NCBI RefSeq assembly: GCF_019331695.1
Contig: NZ_JAHBBI010000009.1
Location: 61,838-125,837 of the forward strand
DNA: 64,000 nt
Direction: 5' to 3'
Source of the DNA: Bifidobacterium pluvialisilvae
GTDB taxonomy: Bacteria; Actinomycetota; Actinomycetes; Actinomycetales; Bifidobacteriaceae
This document shows, piece by piece, positions 42,119 through 50,161 of the stretch. The notes beneath the pieces were generated by a model. The model did not search any database, had not been told where the DNA came from, and worked only from the letters and a program-made list of their open reading frames with translations. The first letter of the stretch is position 1. Every line of letters begins with the position of its first letter. The translations under genes were made by a program, and so were the position numbers.

Positions 42119-43207
42119 GTATTTCATGCCCATGGCGGAACGCACCTCATCCAGCGTCTCTTCGGCGATGGCGTTGGCGCGCTTGTTGCCGTCGTGGAGG
42201 ATGTCGCGCACGGTGTCCATGTCCTTGGCGAGTTCGGCGCGGCGTTCGCGGTGCGGGGCGAGGAATTCATTAACGGATTCGGTGACGAGCTTCTTGAGTG
42301 CGCCGGCGCCGGAGTCGCCGATCTCCTCGGCGATGTCCTTGGGGTCACGGCCGGTGACGAGGCCGGCGGTGGTGAGCAGGGCGGAGACCTGCGGACGGTT
42401 GACGGGGTCGAAGGTGATGCGGCGTTCGGAGTCGGTGGGGCTCTTCTTGATGAGTTTGGCGGTTTCCTCGGCGGTGGCGCCGAGCATGATGGAGTTGCCG
42501 TAGGACTTGCTCATCTTGCGTCCGTCGAGTCCGGGGATTTCCGGGGCATCGGAGAGGATGGCCGAGGGTTCGGGGAACACGGGGTTCTTCTTGGCGAAGC
42601 GCTCGTTGAAGCGTCGGGCGATGGTGCGCGTGATCTCGACGTGGGGCAGGTTGTCCTTGCCAATCGGCACGACGTTGGCCTTGCAGAAGAGGATGTCGCA
42701 TGCCTGATGCACGGGGTAGGTGAGCAGCAGGCCGGTGAGGGCGTGGCCGGAGGCCTCCATCTCGGACTTCACGGTGGGGTTGCGATGCAGTTCGGCCTCG
42801 GTCACCAACGAGAGAAACGGCAGCATGAGCTGGTTTTCCGCGGGCACGGCGGAGTGGGTGAAGATCATGGTCTTCTTGGGGTCGATGCCGGCGGCCATGT
42901 AGTCGAGCACGAGGTTGAGCACGTTGTCTTCGATGTGCTCGGTGGTGTCGCGGTCGGTGATGACCTGGTAGTCGGCGATGATGATGTTGGTGTTCACGCC
43001 GCGGTTCTGCATGGCGACGCGTTCCTTGATGGAGCCGAAGTAGTGGCCGAGGTGGAGTCGTCCGGTCGGGCGGTCGCCGGTGAGCATGGTGAACTTGCCG
43101 GGGTTTTCCTCAAGTTTGGCGAGTGTGGCGTCCGAACGCTTCTTCGCCGCGAGGAAACTCGCGCTCATTTCGTTGCCTGCTGCCGTCAGCTGCTGATCTT
43201 CCGCCAT
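42116..43207 (-). CDS. trpS: Tryptophan--tRNA ligase
   Basis: This 363-residue protein is class I tryptophanyl-tRNA synthetase. The HIGH-type signature appears as RPTGRLHLGHYFGS near residue 45, the KMSKS signature as GRKMSKSYGNS near residue 223, and the substrate region includes MTHSAVPAENQ-like sequence (FTHSAVPAENQ). It charges tRNA-Trp. A 27-residue N-terminal lead precedes the Rossmann domain, slightly longer than usual. The upstream ribosome site is weak. It is divergent from a DUF3073 gene, with a 10-base-arm inverted repeat between them. Its stop codon is part of the structured 3' element. Confidence 0.95.
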   Translation of the reverse strand: MAEDQQLTAAGNEMSASFLAAKKRSDATLAKLEENPGKFTMLTGDRPTGRLHLGHYFGSIKERVAMQNRGVNTNIIIADYQVITDRDTTEHIEDNVLNLVLDYMAAGIDPKKTMIFTHSAVPAENQLMLPFLSLVTEAELHRNPTVKSEMEASGHALTGLLLTYPVHQACDILFCKANVVPIGKDNLPHVEITRTIARRFNERFAKKNPVFPEPSAILSDAPEIPGLDGRKMSKSYGNSIMLGATAEETAKLIKKSPTDSERRITFDPVNRPQVSALLTTAGLVTGRDPKDIAEEIGDSGAGALKKLVTESVNEFLAPHRERRAELAKDMDTVRDILHDGNKRANAIAEETLDEVRSAMGMKY

Positions 43208-43274
43208 TGCACACCAACCCGTATTTATTGAAGGTATTGAAAAATAACGCTCTAATCGTAAAAGTCTGAGCCGA

Positions 43275-43308
43275 CATCACATAATAAGTGGTACTCTCTT
43301 ATGTGATG
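43275..43308. promoter_or_regulatory. Inverted repeat between trpS and the DUF3073 gene
   Basis: CATCACATAA (43275-43284) and TTATGTGATG (43299-43308) are perfect arms with a 14-base spacer, positioned as an operator or cruciform in the divergent promoter region. Confidence 0.6.
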
Positions 43309-43357
43309 AATTAGGAAAATGTTGCCTAGGGCACAAGAGACTGGCGAAGGGGGTCAG

Positions 43358-43828
43358 ATGGGCCGCGGACGTCAGAAGGCTAAGCAGACGCGAATTGCCC
43401 GGAAGCTCAAGTACCTCACCACTGATACCGATTATGATGAGCTGGCGAAGGAGCTGTCGAGTCAGGATGAGGTGACTCCATCCGCAGCGGATCCGTTCGC
43501 TTCCATCGAAACTCAGATTCACGCCCACGACCATGATGATGCCGTGAGTTCGGTGAATGAAGAGGACTTGGATGAGTATGCGCAGTGGGCTGCCGAGGCC
43601 GCGAAGAAGGCCGAGGAGAAGCCGGTGGTCAAGGCTCCGGTTCACCGTAAGCCGATTCCCATGCCGATGCCTTCCGCATTGAAGAAGACCGTGAAGCCGG
43701 ATGATTCGAAGGCGGAGGATACTCCGCAGTCCGAATCGTCGAGGAAGTCGACGTCGCGCAAGCCGGCCGCCAAGAAGTCGACCGCGCGAAAGACCGCTGC
43801 GAAGAAGACGTCGACCAAGGCCGACTGA
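43358..43828 (+). CDS. DUF3073 family protein with a lysine/alanine-rich tail
   Basis: This 156-residue protein opens with the DUF3073 signature MGRGRQKAKQTRIARKLKY, a small domain widespread in actinobacteria and without known function. The start at 43358 is chosen for this conserved beginning and the GAAGGGGG site before it; an ATG at 43319 would add 13 residues. The middle is acidic (about 30-80), followed by a Pro-rich stretch. The end is a KKSTARKTAAKK histone H1-like tail (from about residue 135) that could bind nucleic acid. The gene is followed by a strong terminator. Confidence 0.88.
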   Translation: MGRGRQKAKQTRIARKLKYLTTDTDYDELAKELSSQDEVTPSAADPFASIETQIHAHDHDDAVSSVNEEDLDEYAQWAAEAAKKAEEKPVVKAPVHRKPIPMPMPSALKKTVKPDDSKAEDTPQSESSRKSTSRKPAAKKSTARKTAAKKTSTKAD

Positions 43829-43876
43829 TTATTACGACTGTTGCGACGGTGATGGCCGTCGACATCGTGTACGTTG

Positions 43877-43918
43877 ACCGGGCGATACGTTCCTGCGTAT
43901 CGCCCGGTCTTTTTTTTT
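43877..43918 (+). terminator. Terminator after the DUF3073 gene
   Basis: The 13-base stem ACCGGGCGATACG (43877-43889) / 43896-43908 is followed by nine to ten T. Confidence 0.92.
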
Positions 43919-43945
43919 ATTTGATAAACGTCCGTATAACCGTTG

Positions 43946-44404
43946 TCATACCAGTGGCAGCAGGTCGGAGAGGTCGTCGCGCTCGCCCACCGCGCTGATG
44001 TGGCCGGCGTCCTTCTCCTCGTCCCATGTCGTCAGTCCGCAGGCGAGGCGGAGCCATACGTCCGGTTCCAGTTCGATGACGTCGGGCGGCGTGAGGTTAT
44101 GCGGGTCCGATGCCGGGCCGTCGAGGATCTTGATCGCGCCCCATGGCGCCACGCGCACCTCGACGCCTTCGCCGGGCGCCTTGCGTTCCAGCAGCGCCAG
44201 CGAATAGCGCACGGCCATGGCCCATGTGCGCCGCGGCAGCGCGTCGACGCCGGCGTCGGCTCCCTGGTGCCGCCGCGCGTCGATATCGGAAAAGTACGTT
44301 TTTTTATCGTTCAAAACGCCCGAAGCTTCATGTTTCGCAGTTTCTTTCCATACGGTGAGAGAGCGCTCACCTTCCGCGATATCCTGCCGTTTGATAACTC
44401 CCAT
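43946..44404 (-). CDS. Sterol-carrier (SCP-2-like) family protein, actinobacterial type
   Basis: This 152-residue protein has the layout of the actinobacterial SCP-like family. The N-terminal part is MGVIKRQDIAEGERSLTVW. Then ARRHQGADAGVDALPRRTWAMAVRYSLALL is followed by a beta-rich core (VEVRVAPWGAIKILDG, LTPPDVIELEPDVWLRLACG). Members are thought to bind a lipid or other hydrophobic ligand, but no function is proven. The frame stays open far upstream, antisense to glgP; I place the start at ATG 44404 because homology-like sequence begins there. It is divergent from glgP with 96 bases between. Confidence 0.72.
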   Translation of the reverse strand: MGVIKRQDIAEGERSLTVWKETAKHEASGVLNDKKTYFSDIDARRHQGADAGVDALPRRTWAMAVRYSLALLERKAPGEGVEVRVAPWGAIKILDGPASDPHNLTPPDVIELEPDVWLRLACGLTTWDEEKDAGHISAVGERDDLSDLLPLV

Positions 44405-44500
44405 ACCCAGTAATGTAACGCAGAATTCATGCTGATGGCATTCCGCCACATGGCCGAGGACGGATAATGAAAGAGGAGTTTCCTCGAGAAAGAGTATGAT

Positions 44501-46954
44501 ATGACTGAAATCACTGCTCCCAAGTCGCCGGTCACGACTGCCGAATTCACCGATGGCATTCGTGAACAGCTCAAGTACGGTCAGGGCGTGACCCCGGAAC
44601 AGGCCACTCCCGCCGATGTATACGTCGCATCCTCCCTTGTTGTTCGTCATTATCTTCAGGATGCCTGGTTCAAGACCCAGCAGGACATGGTCAACGGCAA
44701 CACCAAGGCCGTCGGCTACCTGAGCGCCGAGTTCCTCATCGGCAAGCAGCTGCGTAACGCGCTGCTCAACGCCGGTATGCTCGACCAGTTCGACGCCGCC
44801 GTCGAGGGCCTTGGATTCGATCCGCAGACCGTCGTCGATTCCGAATACGAGCCGGCCCTCGGCAACGGCGGCCTCGGCCGTCTCGCCGCCTGCTACGTCG
44901 ACTCCCTCGCCTCCCTTGGCGTGCCCGCCTTCGGCTACGGCATCCAGTACCGTTACGGCATCTTCCGTCAGGAGTTCGACGAGCAGGGCCGCCAGATCGA
45001 GAAGCCCGAATACTGGCTCGCCAACGATGAGCCGTGGGGCCACGTCGACTACAACCGTTCGCAGAAGGTCTCCTTCGGCGGCGACGTCATCGAGAAGAAC
45101 GGCAAGAAGATCTGGAAGCCGGCCTGGTCCGTGCGCGCCGTCCCCGTCGACTACATGGTTCCGGGCTACGCCTCCGGCCGCGTGAACACGCTGCGCCTGT
45201 GGTCCGCCCGCTCCTACGACGAGTTCGACCTGCTGACCTTCAACAAGTCCGACTACCTCAACGCCGTCAAGCCCAAGGTCAAGGCCGAGGACATCTCCAA
45301 GATCCTCTACCCGGAGGATTCCACCCCGCAGGGCAAGCAGCTGCGCCTCGAGCAGCAGTACTTCTTCGTCGCCGCCTCCATCCAGGACGTCATCCGCGTG
45401 TTCTACCCCGGACAGGACAAGCCCGACCTGACCACCCTGCCGAACAAGATCACCTTCCAGCTCAACGACACCCACCCGGTCATCGGCATCCCCGAGCTCA
45501 TGCGCGTCCTCATCGACGAATACGACTACGCCTGGGACACCGCCTGGGACATCACCACCAAGACCTTCAACTACACCTGCCACACCCTGCTTCCGGAAGC
45601 CCTGGAAGTGTGGCCGGCCTCCCTCATCGGCGAGCTGCTGCCGCGCCACCTCGAGATCATCAAGGAAATCAACCAGCACTTCCTCGACGAGCTCAAGACC
45701 AAGACCCGCGACAAGGAGAAGATCGACCGCATGCGCATCGTCACCGCGGGCGACAACCCGCAGGTGCGCATGGCCTACCTCGCCACCGCCGGCGGCTCCC
45801 ACGTCAACGGCGTCGCCGAGCTGCACTCCCAGCTGCTCAAGGACGTCACGCTGCGTGACTTCTCCGACCTCTACCCGGACAAGTTCACCAACGTCACCAA
45901 CGGCGTCACCCCGCGTCGCTTCATCCGCCTCGCCAACCCGCGCCTCTCGGCCCTCATCACCGAAGGCCTCGGCACCGACAAGTGGCTGTCCGACCTCGAA
46001 CTCCTCAAGGGCCTCGAGCCGCTCGCCAAGGACGACGAATTCGTCAAGAAGTTCGCCGCCGTCAAGCAGGCCAACAAGGAGGACTTCGCCGCCTACGCCA
46101 AGCGCCAGTACGGCTTCGACCTTGATCCGAACACCATGTTCAACTCCATGATCAAGCGCCTCCACGAGTACAAGCGCCAGGCCCTGAAGATCCTCGCCCT
46201 CATCGCCCGGTACGCCGACATCAAGTCCGGCAAGGTCTCCGTGGACGACGTGCTCCCCCGCACCGTCATCTTCGGCGCCAAGTCCGCCCCCGGCTACTAC
46301 CTCGCCAAGCTCACCATCCAGCTCATCAACAACGTCGCCCGCGTCGTCAACAACGACCCCGACATCAAGGGCAAGCTCCAGGTCTACTTCCCCTGGAACT
46401 ACAACGTCCGCCTGGCCCAGCACCTCATCCCCGCCACCGACCTCGACGAGCAGATCTCCCAGGCCGGCAAGGAGGCCTCCGGCACCGGCAACATGAAGTT
46501 CGCCCTCAACGGCGCCCTCACCGTCGGCACCCTCGACGGTGCCAACGTCGAGATCCGTGAGCGCGTCGGCGCCGACAACTTCTTCCTCTTCGGCATGACC
46601 GTCGACGAGGTCGAAGCCCTCTACGAGAAGGGCTACATGCCCGCCGAGTACTACGAGCGCGACCCCCGCCTCAAGGCCGCCATCGACATGGTCTCCGACG
46701 GCACCTTCTCCAACGGCGACCGCAACACCTACGCGCCGCTCGTCGCCGACTGGCTCACCAAGGACTGGTTCATGACCCTGGCCGACTTCACCGCCTACTC
46801 CAAGATCCAGCGCGACATCGAAGACCTCTACCGCGACCCGCTCGAGTGGAACCGCAAGGCCCTGCTCAACGTCGCCAACTCCGGCTACTTCAGCTCCGAC
46901 CGGTCGATTCAGGATTATCTGGACCGCATCTGGCACACCGGCCCGCTCGCCTGA
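44501..46954 (+). CDS. glgP: Glycogen/maltodextrin phosphorylase
   Basis: This 817-residue protein is an alpha-glucan phosphorylase of GT35. It cleaves terminal alpha-1,4-glucose from glycogen or maltodextrin with phosphate, giving glucose-1-phosphate for the bifid shunt. The PLP-binding lysine is Lys666 in ASGTGNMKFALNGALTVGT. Other conserved parts are ALGNGGLGRLAACYVDSLA near residue 123 and NDTHPVIGIPELMRVL near residue 325. Codon use is extreme, with C-ending codons throughout, as in highly expressed genes. The ribosome site is a purine-rich GAGAAAGAG. The TGA stop is embedded in a structured 3' element, followed by a terminator at 47069. Confidence 0.96.
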   Translation: MTEITAPKSPVTTAEFTDGIREQLKYGQGVTPEQATPADVYVASSLVVRHYLQDAWFKTQQDMVNGNTKAVGYLSAEFLIGKQLRNALLNAGMLDQFDAAVEGLGFDPQTVVDSEYEPALGNGGLGRLAACYVDSLASLGVPAFGYGIQYRYGIFRQEFDEQGRQIEKPEYWLANDEPWGHVDYNRSQKVSFGGDVIEKNGKKIWKPAWSVRAVPVDYMVPGYASGRVNTLRLWSARSYDEFDLLTFNKSDYLNAVKPKVKAEDISKILYPEDSTPQGKQLRLEQQYFFVAASIQDVIRVFYPGQDKPDLTTLPNKITFQLNDTHPVIGIPELMRVLIDEYDYAWDTAWDITTKTFNYTCHTLLPEALEVWPASLIGELLPRHLEIIKEINQHFLDELKTKTRDKEKIDRMRIVTAGDNPQVRMAYLATAGGSHVNGVAELHSQLLKDVTLRDFSDLYPDKFTNVTNGVTPRRFIRLANPRLSALITEGLGTDKWLSDLELLKGLEPLAKDDEFVKKFAAVKQANKEDFAAYAKRQYGFDLDPNTMFNSMIKRLHEYKRQALKILALIARYADIKSGKVSVDDVLPRTVIFGAKSAPGYYLAKLTIQLINNVARVVNNDPDIKGKLQVYFPWNYNVRLAQHLIPATDLDEQISQAGKEASGTGNMKFALNGALTVGTLDGANVEIRERVGADNFFLFGMTVDEVEALYEKGYMPAEYYERDPRLKAAIDMVSDGTFSNGDRNTYAPLVADWLTKDWFMTLADFTAYSKIQRDIEDLYRDPLEWNRKALLNVANSGYFSSDRSIQDYLDRIWHTGPLA

Positions 46955-47041
46955 TGATGGAGTGTCCTCGTCGTTGCAGGGGATTCGACGTACTTTTGTA
47001 CGCCTTCATCCCCTGCGCCTAGAGGACACACACATCATCAG
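46951..47041 (+). repeat. Structured 3'-end element, copy 4, overlapping the glgP stop
   Basis: P1 is CTGATGATG (46951-46959) / CATCATCAG (47033-47041) and includes the glgP TGA. P2 is GTGTCCTC / GAGGACAC (fully paired), P3 GCAGGGGAT (46976-46984) / ATCCCCTGC (47008-47016), and the apical hairpin CGTAC-TTTT-GTACG. Loops match the other copies. Confidence 0.85.
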
Positions 47042-47068
47042 ACTTGCTCCGCTCTGAGGCATTGTTTG

Positions 47069-47099
47069 GCTCCGTCCGCTTCGGCGGGCGGGGCTTTTT
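47069..47099 (+). terminator. Terminator of glgP
   Basis: GCTCCGTCCGC (47069-47079), a TTCG loop and GCGGGCGGGGC (47084-47094) are followed by five T. Two pairs are G-U. Confidence 0.88.
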
Positions 47100-47145
47100 C
47101 ATATCACGTCCCAGCCCATGCGCTGCCATACGTCGGGCGGATACA

Positions 47146-47189
47146 CAACAAAACCGCCGTTGACGGGCTCAAACCCATCAACGGCGGTT
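47146..47189 (-). terminator. Terminator of the small membrane-protein gene
   Basis: The stem AACCGCCGTTGACGGG (47152-47167) / CCCATCAACGGCGGTT (47174-47189) has one mismatch. On the minus strand it is followed by a T-rich tract. Confidence 0.75.
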
Positions 47190-47218
47190 ATTCAGCGTAT
47201 GGCGTATCGAAGCGGTAA

Positions 47219-47464
47219 TCAGGCGACGGCCGGCTCGGCGTCACCGGCGTCAGAAGCTTCGGCCCCCTCATCGTCGCCCTCGTCCGTGGCGTTCTTCTTG
47301 GCGATGCCGAGATCGACCGGAGACGAGCTGTTCTCCCACGGTTCCTCCCACGGGTCATACTCCGGATTCTGCTGCTTGTAGACGTACAGCGCGGCGAGAC
47401 CGGCAAGCAACGCACCAAACAGAAGCGCGAAGAACTTCCACCCGCTTGACGACCTGTTCTCCAT
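47219..47464 (-). CDS. Small single-pass membrane protein, function unknown
   Basis: This 81-residue protein has one transmembrane helix (about 9-28, FFALLFGALLAGLAALYVY), a short aromatic and acidic motif YDPWEEPWE near residue 36, and an acidic Ala/Asp/Glu-rich C-terminus. AAAGGAG precedes the ATG. Similar small proteins with a helix and a DPW motif occur near the crgA and rhomboid genes in actinobacteria, but no function is known to me. It is transcribed away from the rhomboid gene and has its own terminator. Confidence 0.8.
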   Translation of the reverse strand: MENRSSSGWKFFALLFGALLAGLAALYVYKQQNPEYDPWEEPWENSSSPVDLGIAKKNATDEGDDEGAEASDAGDAEPAVA

Positions 47465-47606
47465 GATGGCTCCTTTCCCAAAGGTTGTACAGCCTGCCCA
47501 TTCAGACCGTTCTTACCCATTCTATGCCGACGTTGTGGCGATGCTGTGTTTTCCCAACACGTGTTCGCTATACCGCAATTACCGCATGTGCAATACAGTG
47601 GGACTC

Positions 47607-48365
47607 ATGAGTCAATTCCGTTTGTTCCCGAATTCCCCCAGGGCACGCAGTCTGTTCAACAAGGACGCCGTCCGCCGCGAATGGCGTAGTGGCGGGCCGG
47701 TCATCACCCAGGCCATCATCATGATCTGCGTGGTGATGTGGGCCGTGGAGATCGTCGCGCGATTCCTCTCCCCCGCGCTGCTCAACGCCCTGCTCAGCCT
47801 CGGCATGCTCACACCGGCCGTCGTGCCGCACTATCCGTGGACGCTCATCACATCGATGTTCCTTCATGAGCCCGGAATATTCCATATCCTGTTCAATATG
47901 CTCACGTTGTGGGCGGTAGGGCCGGTGATCGAACACCTGCTGGGCCATTGGCGCTTCCTGGGCATGTACCTGCTGTCCGGGCTCGGCGGCGATCTGGCCC
48001 TGCTGCTGTGGGCACGATTCTACCCCGGCGGCTCCGGCTGGCTGGTCTCCGTCTATGGCGCCTCGGGCGCATTGTTCGGTCTCTTCGCCGCCGTATTGGT
48101 CACCTATAGACGTCAGGGCATCGATATCACGTCGATGCTCGTGTGGATGGCCATCAACTTCGCCACACCGTTCGTCATCCAGGGCATCGCATGGCAGGCC
48201 CACGTTGGCGGCTTCATCATCGGCGGCGTCTATGCGTTGCTGCTGACGTCGCGTATCCCCATTACGCGGGGCAAAAGCCTCACCATACGTTCGCTGGTCT
48301 ATGGCATTCCGCTGCTGGTCGTCATCGTCGCCGCCGGCGCGTGGTGCCTGATTCCCGTGATGTAG
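47607..48365 (+). CDS. Rhomboid-family intramembrane serine protease
   Basis: This 252-residue protein has six predicted membrane segments and the rhomboid catalytic dyad: Ser153 in VYGASGALFG and His199 in WQAHVGGFIIGG. The L1-loop signature is present as YPWTLITSMFLHEP, followed by HILFNMLTLWAVG. Rhomboids cleave substrates within the membrane; the substrate here is unknown. I use the ATG at 47607, and an ATG at 47586 in frame is possible. A position beside crgA matches the order in Streptomyces. The stop lies inside an 18-base tandem repeat that repeats PVM-stop in frame. Confidence 0.9.
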   Translation: MSQFRLFPNSPRARSLFNKDAVRREWRSGGPVITQAIIMICVVMWAVEIVARFLSPALLNALLSLGMLTPAVVPHYPWTLITSMFLHEPGIFHILFNMLTLWAVGPVIEHLLGHWRFLGMYLLSGLGGDLALLLWARFYPGGSGWLVSVYGASGALFGLFAAVLVTYRRQGIDITSMLVWMAINFATPFVIQGIAWQAHVGGFIIGGVYALLLTSRIPITRGKSLTIRSLVYGIPLLVVIVAAGAWCLIPVM

Positions 48366-48441
48366 GACGTTCCCGTGATGTAGGACGTTCCCGTGATGTA
48401 GGACGTTCCCGTGATGTAGGACGTTCCCGTGATGTAGGACG
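48352..48441 (+). repeat. Five tandem 18-bp repeats at the rhomboid stop codon
   Basis: Five exact or nearly exact copies of TTCCCGTGATGTAGGACG occur. The first contains the TAG stop of the protease gene. As 18 is divisible by 3, each copy repeats the in-frame stop. This may be a variable-number locus. Confidence 0.88.
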
Positions 48442-48474
48442 GCTCTTCGCCATACTGAGTAAACGTCCCTCTTA

Positions 48475-48630
48475 TGTCATCCTGAGCGAACGGACTTATG
48501 TCATCCTGAGCGAACGGAGTGAGTCGAAGGATCTTGGCGCCGATCGTGGCAAGATCCTTCGACTCCGGGCTTCGCCCTTCGCTCAGGATGACACAACGAG
48601 GAGGGTCTGCGGCCTCCGCTCAGGATGACA
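48475..48630. repeat. BIME-like inverted repeat, locus 4
   Basis: TGTCATCCTGAGCGAACGGA is present twice (22-base step), then GAAGGATCTTGGCG pairs with AAGATCCTTCGACTCCG ... GCTCAGGATGACA, and the right arm is repeated about 36 bases further on. No gene lies in 48442-48723. Confidence 0.83.
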
Positions 48631-48667
48631 CAACGGGGAGGGCCTGACGAGGGGCGGACTGACCGTC

Positions 48668-48712
48668 CCCAGTCAGGCTTCGCCTGACAGCTCCCTCCAG
48701 CGGGAGCGGGGG
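48668..48712. repeat. Two-hairpin intergenic repeat, copy c (inverted)
   Basis: GTCAGGCTTCGCCTGAC and CTCCCTCCAGCGGGAG lie side by side, the inverse order of copies a and b. It is 12 bases past the crgA stop. Confidence 0.78.
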
Positions 48713-48723
48713 CAGGATGACGA

Positions 48724-49314
48724 TCAGTGCCACCACATGGTCATGAGGAAGCCGATGAGCATGATGGCGAAGCCGATGGCCAGATTCCAGTTGTTGATGC
48801 CGGGAATCGGATACTTGCCGGTCATGTAGAAGACCACGACCCATACCAGGCCGATGATGAGCAGCGCGCAGAACACCGGGACGAACCACGACGGATTCGA
48901 CTTCGTGCCCTTGATGGACTCCTCCACGCGCTTCGTGCTCTCCTGCTGGCGGGCGAACATCTTGCGCATCTGCGGCGTCATGGCGTTCTCATCGGCGGAC
49001 TTGCTCAGCACGGCCTCGACCTTGTCCATCGAAATGCCGTACGAATCGTCGGCGTCGTCGTTCCCGTCGTCCGAGTCGTCTTTGCCGTTTTCGTCGTCTT
49101 TGCCGTTCTTATCGGCCTTGCCGTCCTCGTCGGCTGCATCAGCCTTATCGTCGGTGTCAGTGGCCTCGGCCTTGTCAGAGGCCTCGTTCTTGGCGGCGTC
49201 ATCCTCCGTGGCGTCGGCATCCGTCATATCGGCAGCCGTGTCGGCGGTCGTCTCGGTGACCGCGTCTTCGGTCGTGGTGGTCTCGTCGAGCTTCTGCTCG
49301 TCCTGTTCAGCCAT
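48724..49314 (-). CDS. crgA: CrgA-type cell-division membrane protein with a long acidic N-terminus
   Basis: This 196-residue protein ends in the CrgA domain: NPSWFVPVFCALLIIGLVWVVVFY, then YPIPGINNWNLAIGFAIMLIGFLMTMWWH, giving two membrane helices with a conserved PIPG loop. CrgA helps recruit septal wall enzymes (FtsI and partners) to the divisome. Typical CrgA proteins are under 100 residues. Here about 90 residues of Asp/Glu/Ala/Lys-rich, probably disordered sequence plus a SMDKVEAVL helix precede the domain. AAAGGAG lies before the ATG. It is divergent from the DUF881 gene, as in Mycobacterium (Rv0011c and Rv0012). Confidence 0.9.
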   Translation of the reverse strand: MAEQDEQKLDETTTTEDAVTETTADTAADMTDADATEDDAAKNEASDKAEATDTDDKADAADEDGKADKNGKDDENGKDDSDDGNDDADDSYGISMDKVEAVLSKSADENAMTPQMRKMFARQQESTKRVEESIKGTKSNPSWFVPVFCALLIIGLVWVVVFYMTGKYPIPGINNWNLAIGFAIMLIGFLMTMWWH

Positions 49315-49405
49315 AAGAGGATACTCCTTTATCGTAAAAGCTACTAGTCATAGTAATGACTAGAGTGGAAACCGTCGAACAGACAGATTCAATAGTAAGG
49401 CAAGT

Positions 49406-50152
49406 ATGGGAAAGCATGGTGGCAGGCACGTTGCGCGCAAGTCGTTCGCGGGCGCGGTCGCCGTGGCCGTCGTGCTGGCGCTGGCCGGATATCTGCTCAC
49501 CGTCAACGTGCGCGTGAACCGTTCCGTCACCGTCAACTCCGATACGTCGCAGCTGCTTAACGAACGGTCAAAACGTGTGACCGAGCTGCAGAGCGAGGTC
49601 GATGACCTCAGCAGCCAGATCGACGCCCTGAAAACCCTGACCACGGATTCCAGCACGGCAAAGCCCAAGGGCGAGGACACCGGCTCGGGTACGAAACTGC
49701 CCGCCGTCACCGGCCCGGGCGTCACCGTCACCCTGGATGATTCCCCACTCTGGGAGACCAAGGTCGGCGATACCGGATCGTCGGCCGACATCAACGATTA
49801 CGTCGTCCATCAGCAGGACATCGAAGGCGTGGTCAACGCCCTGTGGGCGGGAGGCGCCGAATCGATGATGATCGAGGACCAGCGCGTGCGCTCCAACTCC
49901 GCCGTCCGTTGCGTGGGCAACGTCCTGCTGCTGCAAGGCAAACGCTACGCTCCCCCGTTCAGGATCGCAGCCATCGGACCGCAGGACGCCATGATCCGCG
50001 CCCTGAACGACTCCCCCTCGATACAGGTGTACAAGGAATACGTCACGTCCATCGGATTGGGATGGAAGCTGGAACGGTCCGACGATCTTCGATTCCCCGC
50101 GGCAACGTCGTCGCTACAGACACTGAAATACGCCAAGGTAAAGAAAAGCTAA
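49406..50152 (+). CDS. DUF881 family envelope protein
   Basis: This 248-residue protein has an N-terminal membrane anchor (about 14-30, AVAVAVVLALAGYLLTV), then a coiled-coil-like stretch (LNERSKRVTELQSEVDDLSSQIDALK), and a DUF881 domain: GPGVTVTLDDSP, VHQQDIEGVVNALWAGGAESMMIEDQRV, GNVLLLQGKRYAPPFRIAAIGP. The family lies near cell-division genes in many actinobacteria and Firmicutes, but its function is not defined. It is nine bases ahead of the class E sortase and likely in the same operon. Confidence 0.88.
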   Translation: MGKHGGRHVARKSFAGAVAVAVVLALAGYLLTVNVRVNRSVTVNSDTSQLLNERSKRVTELQSEVDDLSSQIDALKTLTTDSSTAKPKGEDTGSGTKLPAVTGPGVTVTLDDSPLWETKVGDTGSSADINDYVVHQQDIEGVVNALWAGGAESMMIEDQRVRSNSAVRCVGNVLLLQGKRYAPPFRIAAIGPQDAMIRALNDSPSIQVYKEYVTSIGLGWKLERSDDLRFPAATSSLQTLKYAKVKKS

Positions 50153-50161
50153 GGAACTCAT

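Noticed and set aside
43946..46936. Minus-strand frame of 996 codons spanning the glgP gene
   Set aside because: Only the last 152 codons look like a real protein (SCP-like); the part opposite glgP is a shadow of the strongly biased phosphorylase gene.
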